64,000 bases of DNA from Oleidesulfovibrio sp047973035 (GTDB lineage Bacteria; Desulfobacterota; Desulfovibrionia; Desulfovibrionales; Desulfovibrionaceae): positions 62,001 to 126,000 of the forward strand of contig NZ_JBKEBF010000020.1 of assembly GCF_047973035.1 (NCBI RefSeq), read 5' to 3'. A model generated the notes under the pieces. The model saw only the letters and a list, made by a program, of their open reading frames with translations, was not told the DNA's origin and did not search any database. Below are positions 17,195-26,501 of this stretch, one piece after another (the first letter of the stretch is position 1; every line of letters begins with the position of its first letter). A program made the translations under genes and the position numbers.

Positions 17195-17533
17195 TATTCC
17201 CCCTTACAAAGTAACGCCGCTGGAATTCCGGCAGAGCACAAAAAAAGCCCCGCCGTTGATTCCCCTCGCACGGCAAAAAAAGCATCACAGCAAGAATTCC
17301 CTCGCAAACCACCTTGAACAGGTGGCCTTACTGCATGCCAGCTCCTCTAGAACATCAGAGGGGATTTACGTAAGAAAGCGGAAAAATGCAACTGATTACG
17401 AACAGCGCAACACAACAGGGCGGAAAGCATAATTTGCGGATAATACAGCTTATTATACTTTAAAAATACGGATTATGAAGGAAATAAAAAGATTCAAAGT
17501 GTTGCATCATGTGCACTACAATGCAGTGTCACT
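17195..17533 (-). other. Long non-coding leader upstream of the FadL-type gene
   Basis: This 339-base gap has no convincing gene. Read on the minus strand it holds a promoter candidate near 17452-17479, giving a leader of about 250 bases. The leader contains two small inverted repeats (17309-17325 and 17344-17361). Further on is a weak GCCGT/ACGGC stem (within about 17246-17275) followed by a seven-T run, reminiscent of an attenuator. None of the stems is strong. Confidence 0.35.
17452..17479 (-). promoter_or_regulatory. Candidate sigma-70 promoter of the FadL-type gene
   Basis: TTCATA (17474-17479) and a perfect TATAAT (17452-17457) on the minus strand, 16 bases apart. Confidence 0.4.
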
Positions 17534-19144
17534 TCACTTTACAAGTCGATTGATAATCTCAATAAGCTTGGGAAAGTCTACCGGCTTGGAAATATAAGCA
17601 TCCATGCCTGCAGCAAGAAAGCGTTCCTTATCACCTTTCATGGCGTGAGCTGTCATTGCAATAATTGGAATAGCATGTGGAATTCTGCCGCCAACTGAAT
17701 TTCTGATGGCCCGGGTTGCCTCTATCCCGTCCATCTCCGGCATCTGCACATCCATAAGCACCAGATCGAAAGATTCTTGAGCCAAAGCCTGTAGTGCACC
17801 AATTCCCGTTTGTTCTGCACGGATGGCGTGCCCCAGCCGCTCAAAGAAAAATACGGCAAGCTTGCGGTTGATTATGTCATCTTCGGCAACAAGTATGCGC
17901 AGCGGCCTTTCTGCCTGCTTCAACGCCCCCACAGTCGCAGCAGCTTTGGCGGAGGACTGGCCTCCTGCTTGCAAAAGCACTCTGCACTCAAACAAGCTGC
18001 CCCCTGTGGCAAGACAGCTGACCCGCACATCGCCTCCCATCTTACGCGCAAGCTCCCGTGAAATGGCAAGCCCCAGACCGGCACCACCATTTTTTTTCGT
18101 CATAAAGCTTTCGCCAAGCACAAAAGGCTCAAAAATAACATCGTATTTTTCAGGAGCAATACCTACTCCCGTATCCTGCACATAAAAGCACACCTCAAAG
18201 GAGCCTTCGTCTGCAGCATTGCCGCCAGCAGCAACTCGCAAAGAAACTTCACCTTTATCGGTATATTTGATCGCATTGACCAACAGATTGTTCAGTATCT
18301 GCTTCAACCTGCCGGAATCACCTACAAATTGGTCAGGCACATCGCCATCAAAATAGATAGTGAAGCCAAGGTTCTTCCAGCGGGCCTGCACTTCCAGAAT
18401 GCGCTTAACTTCCCCTACGCACTTGCGCAAAGAGAAAGGCGCCTCCCGCAAAACAAGGCGGGAAACCTCTATACTGGACATATCCAGAAGGTTGTTAACA
18501 ATAGCAAGCAGTTCCTGACCGGCCTGCTTAACCATCTCTAGGTACTCACGCCCGTCAGCACTGTCGGGAGCTGTCAGCAGTAAATCAGTAAGCCCGATAA
18601 TCCCGTTAAGCGGTGTGCGCAATTCATGGCTGATATTTGCAAGAAACTGACTTTTTGCCGTGCTGGCCAGCTCGGCCTCTTCCTTGGCCTGAGCCAGCTC
18701 TCTGGTTCTGTTTGCAACCTCGCGCTCAAGATGCTCATGATAGCCTTTATTGTGGCGCAGCATTCGAGCCCGCGAGCAGGCATCAGCAACAGTTTTCCTC
18801 AACTTGCTGAAATCCAGAATCGGCTTTGCAACGTAATCCCAGGCCCCGTTACGGACAGCGTCTAAAGCATCTTCCAGCACGCCAACGCCGGAAACAGCTA
18901 TGGCGGGGGTATCTGGCAGTTTTTCTGCAAAAACTTTAAGTGCAGAAATGCCACTAATCCCCGGCATACGCAGATCCACAAGGATTACATCGGGAAGGCT
19001 GGACAAAGCGGCGTCTATCCCCTGCTGACCATCCTCGGCCAGCAGAACCATATAGCCTTCGTCTTCAAAAAAAGAGGAAAGACTCCGCCGGATGGCAGAG
19101 TCATCGTCAATAATTAAAATCTTCAGAGGGGCTTCAGCATCCAT
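17534..19144 (-). CDS. Hybrid histidine kinase, REC-HisKA-HATPase-REC
   Basis: A 536-aa soluble kinase. Domains: an N-terminal receiver with phosphoacceptor D57 (about 8-125); a coiled-coil linker (about 135-165); HisKA with the SHELRTPLN box and phosphorylated H173; an HATPase domain (about 225-400, with NNLLVNAIKY, DTGVGI and GAGLGLAIS); and a C-terminal receiver with D465 and K near 520. No membrane segment or periplasmic sensor is present, so its input is the first receiver. The separate receiver gene ends 7 bases upstream, so the two are an operon. The ATG at 19142-19144 gives a receiver starting at the usual place. Confidence 0.92.
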   Translation of the reverse strand: MDAEAPLKILIIDDDSAIRRSLSSFFEDEGYMVLLAEDGQQGIDAALSSLPDVILVDLRMPGISGISALKVFAEKLPDTPAIAVSGVGVLEDALDAVRNGAWDYVAKPILDFSKLRKTVADACSRARMLRHNKGYHEHLEREVANRTRELAQAKEEAELASTAKSQFLANISHELRTPLNGIIGLTDLLLTAPDSADGREYLEMVKQAGQELLAIVNNLLDMSSIEVSRLVLREAPFSLRKCVGEVKRILEVQARWKNLGFTIYFDGDVPDQFVGDSGRLKQILNNLLVNAIKYTDKGEVSLRVAAGGNAADEGSFEVCFYVQDTGVGIAPEKYDVIFEPFVLGESFMTKKNGGAGLGLAISRELARKMGGDVRVSCLATGGSLFECRVLLQAGGQSSAKAAATVGALKQAERPLRILVAEDDIINRKLAVFFFERLGHAIRAEQTGIGALQALAQESFDLVLMDVQMPEMDGIEATRAIRNSVGGRIPHAIPIIAMTAHAMKGDKERFLAAGMDAYISKPVDFPKLIEIINRLVK

Positions 19145-19151
19145 TCCATAC

Positions 19152-19532
19152 TCACTTGGCAAGCAGGCGCTCGATTCCCTTAACAAGCATATCCATATTC
19201 TGCAAAGGCTTGATGTAGATATCATCGTGAGTCACGCCGATATTCATCAACTCGACAGGAAGCTTGTAATTTGTGGAGCCGGTATGGATGAGATACTTGA
19301 GGGCAGGATTAATAGAATGTGCTTTTATGATAAAGTCGTTGCCGCTAATGCCGGGCAGGCGCATGTCGATAATACCTACATCCGGTGTCACTGTGGCCAG
19401 CAGGGCAACAGCCTCTTCACCGCTGCCGGCAGTTACCACCTGAAATCCCTCATCTTCCAGATAGACTTCCAGGTTTTCGCGCACCATTTCTTCGTCATCG
19501 ACAACTAGAACAGTGATTGACTCATACAACAT
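19152..19532 (-). CDS. Single-domain response regulator
   Basis: A 126-aa stand-alone receiver with acid pair D12-D13-E14, phosphoacceptor D56 in GIIDMRLPG, a T/S switch in IHTGS, and the conserved lysine in IYIKP. There is no output domain. It lies directly upstream of the hybrid kinase whose N-terminal receiver resembles it, so it probably exchanges phosphate with that kinase or feeds a downstream target outside the window. The start is an ATG. Confidence 0.92.
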   Translation of the reverse strand: MLYESITVLVVDDEEMVRENLEVYLEDEGFQVVTAGSGEEAVALLATVTPDVGIIDMRLPGISGNDFIIKAHSINPALKYLIHTGSTNYKLPVELMNIGVTHDDIYIKPLQNMDMLVKGIERLLAK

Positions 19533-19668
19533 GTGGACCCAACCCTCTCAGCTACAAGCGCGAAACGTCAGCTTAATGCACTACGCATACACCGCATGGG
19601 TTCTTTTATACCTAATCCTGCGAGAATAATACCCGACTATACTACAAGTGGCAACGTACTTAATAAAG

Positions 19669-19983
19669 TTAACGAGGCAGCTTGATTATAAAGCGCTCTC
19701 TTCGCAATACGCACCATGAAGGGCGGACTTCCTCTTCCGCCATCGGGCGAAAACGCGGTGTTGCAACTGAGCAGCGGCGCATTTCCTGACGATGATGGAA
19801 AGGACAAACAGCACACTCACGATCATCTACAGCAAAGGAACTCTGATTAAGCGGACACCATTCCGGCCTGTTCTCCACATCAGCAGGAATTTCCCTCTTC
19901 GCCTGCACATCAGCCTGACAGACAGGAGTTTCACCTGCAAACTGCATCGGACATTCAACACACTTTGATACTGTATAAATCAT
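19669..19983 (-). CDS. Protein with two copies of a four-cysteine motif, unknown function
   Basis: A 104-aa protein not assigned to a named family. Cysteines lie at 8, 11, 22, 43 and again at 57, 60, 71, 91. Each half therefore reads C-x2-C-x10-C-x19/20-C, with the last cysteine inside RPEWC or RPSWC. This points to an internal duplication, each half able to bind one zinc or iron. It has no signal peptide or membrane segment. AGAGGAAAG precedes the ATG. It sits 23 bases before priA on the same strand but faces away from it in the operon sense, lying downstream. Confidence 0.7.
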   Translation of the reverse strand: MIYTVSKCVECPMQFAGETPVCQADVQAKREIPADVENRPEWCPLNQSSFAVDDRECAVCPFHHRQEMRRCSVATPRFRPMAEEEVRPSWCVLRRERFIIKLPR

Positions 19984-20006
19984 CGAGCTTTCCTCTTTAT
20001 ATAGAA

Positions 20007-22412
20007 TTACAACATATTCACAGGGTCAAGATCCAGACTGAGGCGTAGCTTTGAAGAAGCGGGAACCGCCTGTTTTGCCGCATGGAACAGCATTCGAATT
20101 TCTTTCCATTCCGCAGATTTCAGAAGACATTGAAAGCGCCTGCGTCCTCGCAATATAGGTAGTGGAGCCGGTGCAGGCCCCAGAACACTTACTCCAAGCT
20201 CCCGTCCGGAAGCTCTGGCAGACATAGCCAGAGCATTGACCCTCTCCTGACCTTGCAGCCAGTCCACAGGATAACTCAGCCTGATTAAAGCAAGTTTGAC
20301 AAAAGGCGGATACCTGCGTTTTCTCCGGGCATCAAGTTCTCTTTCAAAAAAACCTTCATAATCGCAGTCACGTATAAAATCCCAGCAGTAATGCTTCGGA
20401 TCGCGGGTCTGAATCAACACGTTGCCGGGGCGCTCTCCTCTGCCGGCGCGGCCTGCGGCCTGAACCAGCAACTGAAACGTTCTTTCAGTCGCACGGTAGT
20501 CAGGCATATTCAGGCCGATGTCGCCATCTGCAACAACAGCCAAAGTTACAGACGGAAAATGGTGTCCCTTGGAAAGCATCTGGGTGCCCACAAGAATATT
20601 GGATTCTTCTCTTGCAAAAGCTGCAAGTATTTCTTCCATTCTTCCCGGCCTGCGAACACTGTCTCTGTCCAGACGCAGCACCTTTTTGCCGTGCGGCAGC
20701 AAAGTGGAAAGCGTTTCTTCCATCTTCTCGGTGCCCTCGCCCATCGGCAGATAGTGCACGCCCTTGCATTTACTGCAAGGCGAAGGGAACGGCACAGAAT
20801 GCCCGCAGTAATGACAAACAAGCCGTTCGCGGCCTTTATGATAGGTCAACCCTATTTCGCAACTGGGGCAACGTGCTACGGTTCCGCAATCAAGGCAATA
20901 CATCAGAGGGGCATAGCCACGGCGGTTCAACAGAATGACGGCCTGCTCTCCCTTTTGCACAGTTTCCTTGATACGGGCTAACGTCTGCGGGGCAAGAATA
21001 CTTTCGGATGCAGAATGATCCTTGATATCCACAAGTTCAACAGTGGGCAATGTGCCGCCGCCGACTCGCTCGTTAAGCACTATGCCGGGCATATGCCCTT
21101 CACGGACCGCGTGGAACGTTTTTACATCCGGCGTTGCAGACCCCAGCACCAGCGCGCCCTTATGCTGCGCCACTCTGAACCATGCAACTTCCTTGGCCTG
21201 GTATGAAAGGCGTTCATCCTGTTTAAAGGAAGCATCATGCTCTTCGTCCAGCACGACCACTCCGAGTCGCGCTACTGGCAAAAATAAAGCGGAACGGGTA
21301 CCGATGATCAGCGTATTACCGCCCTTTCTGGCCTCTGCAGCAAGGTTTAAAAACGCCTGCTCCCGCTCCTGCGCAGGTTGATACCCATGATACAGCACAA
21401 CCGGAATCCCCGGAAAACGGGTCTGCACGTCACGGTACAGCTTACAAGCCAGCGCAACTTCAGGAGCCAGCAACATGACGGAAAGCCCCTGCTCTATACA
21501 GGCACGGGCAAGCTCAAGGTATACGGCTGTCTTTCCGCTACCGGTAATGCCAAACAGCAGACGGGTTTCCGGCTTGTCTGATTCCACTGCGGCAGTGCAT
21601 TGCGCCAAAGCTTCTTTTTGCGGCTCTGTCAGCTCGAAAAGAGTATTTTCAAGCACGGCGGCGTGACACTCGGTATCAATTCCGCATGCACACTCCGCAG
21701 CTGCTTCTGCTTCTAGCGGGCCTACATGGACAAGACCGCGCTCTGCCAGAGTAACCAGAGGAGTCTGCGCTGAGGTACCAAGATCATGCACCAGCCGCCT
21801 GCGGGAAAGCGGGCCGTTCTCCCATAGATATTCCAGCAACTCTATCTGCTTTTTGGCAGCAGGGCGGACAGGCCACGGGGGATCCTGAGTAACATGACAG
21901 ATATCGTTTTCCGCCTCGTCAGTCTCCGGTTCCAGCACCTCTACTCTTCCTGACATCCAATGAGAGGCCAGAACAGCCCGTTCCGAGTCAGCCATTTTCA
22001 AAATATCGCGCAAGCGCAGGGTCCTGGGCTTACCGCCAGCACGCACTCGCAGGCGGACAGCCGCACTTCGCAGTCCAGAGGGAAGCAGTATCCCGAGAAT
22101 ATGACCTGTTGAAACCATCTGCCGCAAAGCAAGCTGGCGAACCATTTCCAGATAATCGCCGCCTACAAGAGGCTGCTGTTCCAACGGCCACAGTACAGAC
22201 TTCAGTTCCACCCCTTCGGGCACGACATCAGACGGACAATCACGTTGCGTGATTATGCCCGCACGTAGCGTTCCACGTGCCCCCAGAGGCACAGCAACGC
22301 GCACACCCACCTGCCAGACGGCATCAGGCAACCAGTGCGGCAACTGGTAATGAAGCGTTGAGTAAGGTTGCGCCATCAACGCAACAGCAACGATCTTGAT
22401 TTGCTCTGTCAT
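20007..22412 (-). CDS. priA: Primosomal replication restart helicase PriA
   Basis: A superfamily-2 DNA helicase of about 801 aa that reloads the replisome at stalled forks. The N-terminal DNA-binding domain is followed by Walker A GITGSGKT (about 287-294) and Walker B as LDEEHDASFKQ. Next comes the zinc-binding insertion with eight cysteines (CLDCG, CPSC, CHYCG, CSKC), then the helicase C half with GTQMLSKGHHFP and QAAGRAGRG. It is somewhat longer than E. coli PriA. The start is uncertain: the ATG at 22410-22412 and one 12 codons later both lack a clear ribosome site, and a longer frame runs into the galU terminator. Confidence 0.93.
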   Translation of the reverse strand: MTEQIKIVAVALMAQPYSTLHYQLPHWLPDAVWQVGVRVAVPLGARGTLRAGIITQRDCPSDVVPEGVELKSVLWPLEQQPLVGGDYLEMVRQLALRQMVSTGHILGILLPSGLRSAAVRLRVRAGGKPRTLRLRDILKMADSERAVLASHWMSGRVEVLEPETDEAENDICHVTQDPPWPVRPAAKKQIELLEYLWENGPLSRRRLVHDLGTSAQTPLVTLAERGLVHVGPLEAEAAAECACGIDTECHAAVLENTLFELTEPQKEALAQCTAAVESDKPETRLLFGITGSGKTAVYLELARACIEQGLSVMLLAPEVALACKLYRDVQTRFPGIPVVLYHGYQPAQEREQAFLNLAAEARKGGNTLIIGTRSALFLPVARLGVVVLDEEHDASFKQDERLSYQAKEVAWFRVAQHKGALVLGSATPDVKTFHAVREGHMPGIVLNERVGGGTLPTVELVDIKDHSASESILAPQTLARIKETVQKGEQAVILLNRRGYAPLMYCLDCGTVARCPSCEIGLTYHKGRERLVCHYCGHSVPFPSPCSKCKGVHYLPMGEGTEKMEETLSTLLPHGKKVLRLDRDSVRRPGRMEEILAAFAREESNILVGTQMLSKGHHFPSVTLAVVADGDIGLNMPDYRATERTFQLLVQAAGRAGRGERPGNVLIQTRDPKHYCWDFIRDCDYEGFFERELDARRKRRYPPFVKLALIRLSYPVDWLQGQERVNALAMSARASGRELGVSVLGPAPAPLPILRGRRRFQCLLKSAEWKEIRMLFHAAKQAVPASSKLRLSLDLDPVNML

Positions 22413-22429
22413 GAATACACAAGGAAGCG

Positions 22430-22464
22430 TTAAAAAATGAAAAGCGGGCGGCAAAGCCACCCGC
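22430..22464 (-). terminator. Intrinsic terminator after galU
   Basis: A 9-bp GC-rich stem (22444-22452 with 22456-22464, one G-U pair) and a 3-base loop, followed on the minus strand by TTTTCATTTTTT. Confidence 0.82.
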
Positions 22465-22493
22465 AGAGCATCATAAAGACAGACCGGTCAGCG

Positions 22494-23366
22494 TCAACAT
22501 TTATATGGCAGAAGAGGCCGGAGGCGTTCCACCAGTTCGTCGCGCAACTCTTCGTCCTGTAATGCAAAGTAAATATTTGCGGTAAGGTACTCTGCCCAGT
22601 CGCCAGCGTCAAAACGCATACCCCGCATTTTAACGGCAAGCAAGCCACGTCCGTTTGCAAGGCTCTTAAGACCATCAGTCAGCTGAATCTCACCACCGTG
22701 TCCGGGCTCCACATTCTCAAGCGCCCTGAATATATCCGGTGTAAGGATATAGCGCCCAACAATAGCCAGACGCGAGGGCGCTTTGCTGATTTCAGGCTTT
22801 TCCACAAGGTCATTCACACGGAAGATACCGGGCGAAATTTCTTCGCCGTCAATAATGCCGTAACGACTGACCTTATCCGCAGGAACTTCCATCACGCCCA
22901 CAACCGGCAACCTTTCTGCTACAGCAACATTGATCAACTGCTGAATGCCCGGCTCCATACCGAATTGCAGGTCGTCACCCACCATTACGGCAAAGGGTTC
23001 ATTCTGAACAATTTCACGGGCGCAAAGAACAGCATGCCCCAGACCAAGCTGACGCTTCTGGCGGACAGAGTGGATATTGACCATTTCAGCAACATCACGA
23101 ACCTGCTGCAGCATTTCCGTCTTTCCGGCGCGTTCCAGCACACTTTCCAGTTGTAGGTTGTAATCAAAATGATCTTCAATAATCGTTTTGTCACGGTTAG
23201 TCACAAAAACAACATCGGTAAGACCCGAACGCATGGCCTCTTCCACAACATATTGCACAATGGGCTTGTTGTAGACAGGCAACATTTCTTTAGGAATATT
23301 TTTTGTAGCTGGCAGTGAACGGGTGCCCCAACCGGCGACAGGAATAACAACTTTACGAACCAGCAT
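22494..23366 (-). CDS. galU: UTP-glucose-1-phosphate uridylyltransferase
   Basis: A 290-aa nucleotidyltransferase that makes UDP-glucose for envelope polysaccharides. The N-terminal VIPVAGWGTRSLPATK (about 7-22) is the NTP-binding signature, followed by KEMLPVYNKPIVQYVVEEA. Further GalU blocks are FAVMVGDDLQ, YGIIDGEE, VEKPE and a final RFDAGDWAEYL. The ATG at 23364-23366 lies 6 bases after AAGGAG; the preceding GTG is too close to the ribosome site. It follows glmM by 32 bases on the same strand, joining two sugar-phosphate steps in one unit. Confidence 0.95.
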   Translation of the reverse strand: MLVRKVVIPVAGWGTRSLPATKNIPKEMLPVYNKPIVQYVVEEAMRSGLTDVVFVTNRDKTIIEDHFDYNLQLESVLERAGKTEMLQQVRDVAEMVNIHSVRQKRQLGLGHAVLCAREIVQNEPFAVMVGDDLQFGMEPGIQQLINVAVAERLPVVGVMEVPADKVSRYGIIDGEEISPGIFRVNDLVEKPEISKAPSRLAIVGRYILTPDIFRALENVEPGHGGEIQLTDGLKSLANGRGLLAVKMRGMRFDAGDWAEYLTANIYFALQDEELRDELVERLRPLLPYKC

Positions 23367-23398
23367 CACAATCTCCTTATGCTGACGCAGAAAATATC

Positions 23399-24751
23399 TT
23401 ACCGCAGGCTTTGCTGAACTGTTTCCGCAAGATCAGCAGCCAGCCTGCTCACCAGCGTATCATCTTCGCCTTCTACCATCACGCGGGCCACAGATTCTGT
23501 ACCGGAATAACGAAGCAACACCCGCCCGCGACCGGCCAGTTCTTTTTCTGCCTTTTCAACGGCGATACCAATTTCAGGGCATTCTTCAAAAGGAATTTTG
23601 CGCTGTACATGCACATTGAGAAGCTGCTGAGGGAAGGGAGTAAGCAGACCTGCAAGCTCGGAAAGAGGCTTGTCTTTTTCCCGCATGATTTTAAGCAACT
23701 GCAGCGCCGCAAGCAAACCATCTCCGGTGGTGCCGTACTCCATAAAGACAAGGTGACCGGACTGTTCGCCGCCCATTGTCGCACCGGTGCGGCGCATGGC
23801 CTCAACCACATGCCTGTCGCCCACGGCAGTACGCAGCAATGAACCGCCACGATCTTTCATAAACACTTCCAGCGCCATATTGCTCATCACGGTAGCAACA
23901 AGCTGGTTGCCGGGCAGGCGACCTTTTTCCATCATATCCATGGCACAAATGGCCATAATCTGATCGCCGTCCAGCACAGTGCCTTTTTCGTCGACAACAA
24001 TCAGTCTGTCAGCGTCGCCGTCCAGAGCAAGGCCGATGTCGGCCCCTGTCTCAAGCACTCTTCTGGAGGCAAGCTCAGGGTATAATGAACCACAGTGGTG
24101 GTTGATATTCACACCATCAGGGCTGGTAGCGATTTTTACTACATCGGCTCCCAGCTCTTCCAGAGCCAGCGGAGCAACCCTGTAGTTCGCTCCATTGGCA
24201 CAGTCGAGCACCACCTTCATACCATCCAGAGTAAGATGGCTCGGAAAACTGTTTTTCAAATATACAATGTAACGCCCGGGAGCGTCATCAATCTTGAATG
24301 CCCTGCCTACACGTTCCGGCTCAGGATAGTCCCACTTATGATCCAGATTCAGCACCATCTCTGTAATGGCATCTTCCTGAGAATCAGGAAGTTTAAAGCC
24401 TTCTTTATCAAAGAATTTAATACCGTTATCATGGAAAGGATTATGGGATGCCGAGATTACAACGCCCAAGTCTGCACGCATGTTACGTGTCAGGAATGCA
24501 ACAGCAGGAGTCGGCAGAGGCCCGACCAGAAAAACATCCATCCCAGCTGCGCACAGCCCCGAAGTAAGAGCCATTTCAAACACATAGCCGGAAAGTCTGG
24601 TGTCTTTACCAATCACCACGCGGTGGCGTTTATTTCCGTTACGAAAAAAAGTTCCCGCGGCTAACCCCAGACGGAGAGCCATATCAGGAACCATAGGGTA
24701 TATATTAACCTGCCCCCGCAGGCCATCAGTTCCGAAAAGACGAGTAGCCAT
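23399..24751 (-). CDS. glmM: Phosphoglucosamine mutase
   Basis: A 450-aa enzyme that converts glucosamine-6-phosphate to glucosamine-1-phosphate for peptidoglycan and LPS. It has the FGTDGLRG start, the phosphoserine loop ISASHNPFHDNGIKFF (active S102), the metal-binding DGDADRL block and the sugar-binding GGEQSGH. The C-terminal phosphate loop RYSGTE matches the family, as does the length. It lies downstream of cdaA and cdaR, as in Firmicutes; there GlmM can bind CdaA and lower its activity, so the order may matter functionally. Confidence 0.96.
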   Translation of the reverse strand: MATRLFGTDGLRGQVNIYPMVPDMALRLGLAAGTFFRNGNKRHRVVIGKDTRLSGYVFEMALTSGLCAAGMDVFLVGPLPTPAVAFLTRNMRADLGVVISASHNPFHDNGIKFFDKEGFKLPDSQEDAITEMVLNLDHKWDYPEPERVGRAFKIDDAPGRYIVYLKNSFPSHLTLDGMKVVLDCANGANYRVAPLALEELGADVVKIATSPDGVNINHHCGSLYPELASRRVLETGADIGLALDGDADRLIVVDEKGTVLDGDQIMAICAMDMMEKGRLPGNQLVATVMSNMALEVFMKDRGGSLLRTAVGDRHVVEAMRRTGATMGGEQSGHLVFMEYGTTGDGLLAALQLLKIMREKDKPLSELAGLLTPFPQQLLNVHVQRKIPFEECPEIGIAVEKAEKELAGRGRVLLRYSGTESVARVMVEGEDDTLVSRLAADLAETVQQSLR

Positions 24752-24824
24752 CTAAGCAATCCCTCACTACCTCAAGCAGTTGTCATGCCGACAATGCCAT
24801 ACGATATTATCTTGATAAAGGCCG

Positions 24825-25727
24825 TTATTTATTACTGATGCTTACGGAGAGCGCTTCCGGCTTCGCCTCTACCATGATAGCGGAGTCCGGCAGTTCTACT
24901 CTGTACGGCAGTTCGTGCTTACCGGAAGACATATTTTCCGGAACTTCCAGCACCGCTCTGATATTATTCAGATATTCCTGATCCTTTGCCTTAGACCGGG
25001 GAACTTGCACAACCAGCTTTACATATCGGTTATGCAATTTTCCCGCAACACCTTCAGGCAATTCCAGTGACACCCGCCTCTTAAGTGCAAGCTCATTTGT
25101 CACCAGAGTGGTGACTACGCGCACCTGCCCGCTTCGCGGCGAAGCATCTACTCCCTCCGGCAGTGTGTACGCTACAGCCACATCCATCACTTTGTTAGCA
25201 GTAGCATTTGCAAAGCGAACAACGGCGTCCACACCTTCCATAGAAGAGACAAGCGACTCCCCTCCTACAATCTCAACTGTATCCGGTTGCGGAATCAGCG
25301 CGCTGATTTCCACATCTGGGGCTAAGGCTCCTTGCGGCTGAGGAACGACAGGAAGCCTGCGTTTAAGCAGGGCATCGACCTCAAGCTGCAGACGGGGAGG
25401 ATCAATTTCCATCACCTGAAACGCCCCCTTCAAGGGCATCTTTTCAGAAGCAAAGCTGATAACATTCGTACCCTTTTTAAGCACGCTTAAATCCAGAGGA
25501 TACGAAAATTCACGACCGGTCACCCCCCGAATCAGTCCCTTGGGGCCGCTGATGCGCACGCTGATTTTGTTGCGCAGCCCACTCAGAATAACCATATCCG
25601 CAGGCATACCGGTCATCTCGATACGCATATCGACCCATGTTTCAACTCGTTCACGGCCGGTTACCATAAACCAGAGAGTAGAAGCGATCAGAAAAGAAAG
25701 CAGCGCATATAGACCGCGACGCGTCAT
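24825..25727 (-). CDS. cdaR: YbbR-domain protein CdaR, regulator of CdaA
   Basis: A 300-aa protein with one N-terminal membrane anchor (about 5-22) and an extracytoplasmic beta-rich region containing YbbR-like repeats, for example the segments near VRISGPKGLIRGV, VEIVGGESLVSSMEGVD and LKLVVQVPRSKA-type strands. CdaR proteins modulate the diadenylate cyclase encoded beside them. The ATG at 25725-25727 has GGAGAAA upstream and begins one base after the cdaA stop, so the two are probably translationally coupled. The frame runs further upstream into cdaA but lacks a better start. Confidence 0.85.
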   Translation of the reverse strand: MTRRGLYALLSFLIASTLWFMVTGRERVETWVDMRIEMTGMPADMVILSGLRNKISVRISGPKGLIRGVTGREFSYPLDLSVLKKGTNVISFASEKMPLKGAFQVMEIDPPRLQLEVDALLKRRLPVVPQPQGALAPDVEISALIPQPDTVEIVGGESLVSSMEGVDAVVRFANATANKVMDVAVAYTLPEGVDASPRSGQVRVVTTLVTNELALKRRVSLELPEGVAGKLHNRYVKLVVQVPRSKAKDQEYLNNIRAVLEVPENMSSGKHELPYRVELPDSAIMVEAKPEALSVSISNK

Positions 25728-25728
25728 A

Positions 25729-26478
25729 TTATTTCTCCAGCGCCTTACGCAACACACGCTTCAGGCGCGCAGCATCAAGTTCTGCAGTCAGCTTGCCCCC
25801 AAGGGCTACAGAGACCGCTCCTCTCTCCTCTGAGACAACTACGGCAATGGCATCCGACTCTTCCGTAATTCCCATCGCAGCCCTGTGACGGGTACCATAG
25901 TCGCGTCGTTCCTGCACCCGCTGAGTAAGCGGAAGAATACAGCCTGCTGCAACAACTTCATTATTACGGATAATCACAGAACCATCATGTAAAGGGGTAT
26001 TGGGGTAAAAGACGGTGACAAGCAATTCTTTGGTCAGCTTGGCGTTCAGGCGTATACCGCGACCGACCATATCACCCAGCGGCACATTCTTTTCAATCAC
26101 TATAAGAGCGCCGATCCGGCGCTGGGCAAGATACAGGGCTGCCCCGATTATTTCATTAAAGGATTCTTCTTCAACTACCTTACGACGAAAAAAGCTACGC
26201 GCTCCCATTGCAGAAAGCGCATTGCGGATGTCCTGCTGAAAAAGAATGATAATAACAAGAAAAAGTGAACCAAGGAAATTTTCAAGCAGCCAGTTAAGCG
26301 TATACAGGCTGAGTTCCTGAGACATGAAGTAGGCAAACAGCAGAATAATCAGCCCGTAAACTGCTGTTACAGCCCGTGTTCCCCTGATCATCAGAATAAC
26401 ACGATACAGCAGTAAAGAAACGAGAGTGATATCCAGAATATCACGCCACGTAATACTAAAATCTGCCAGCAATACCAT
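25729..26478 (-). CDS. cdaA: Diadenylate cyclase CdaA (c-di-AMP synthase)
   Basis: A 249-aa membrane enzyme that makes cyclic di-AMP from two ATP. Three hydrophobic segments occupy the first 80 residues or so, followed by a DAC catalytic domain (about 95-245). The catalytic RHR is present (197-199, GTRHRAAMG). The other signature, normally D-G-A, reads D-G-S (165-167, in HDGSVII). It is followed directly by cdaR and glmM, the arrangement known in Firmicutes. The domain ends in VSEERGAVSVA, as in active members. c-di-AMP usually governs potassium, osmolyte and wall homeostasis. Confidence 0.92.
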   Translation of the reverse strand: MVLLADFSITWRDILDITLVSLLLYRVILMIRGTRAVTAVYGLIILLFAYFMSQELSLYTLNWLLENFLGSLFLVIIILFQQDIRNALSAMGARSFFRRKVVEEESFNEIIGAALYLAQRRIGALIVIEKNVPLGDMVGRGIRLNAKLTKELLVTVFYPNTPLHDGSVIIRNNEVVAAGCILPLTQRVQERRDYGTRHRAAMGITEESDAIAVVVSEERGAVSVALGGKLTAELDAARLKRVLRKALEK

Positions 26479-26501
26479 AATCGTTCACAAATCCTTTTTC
26501 C

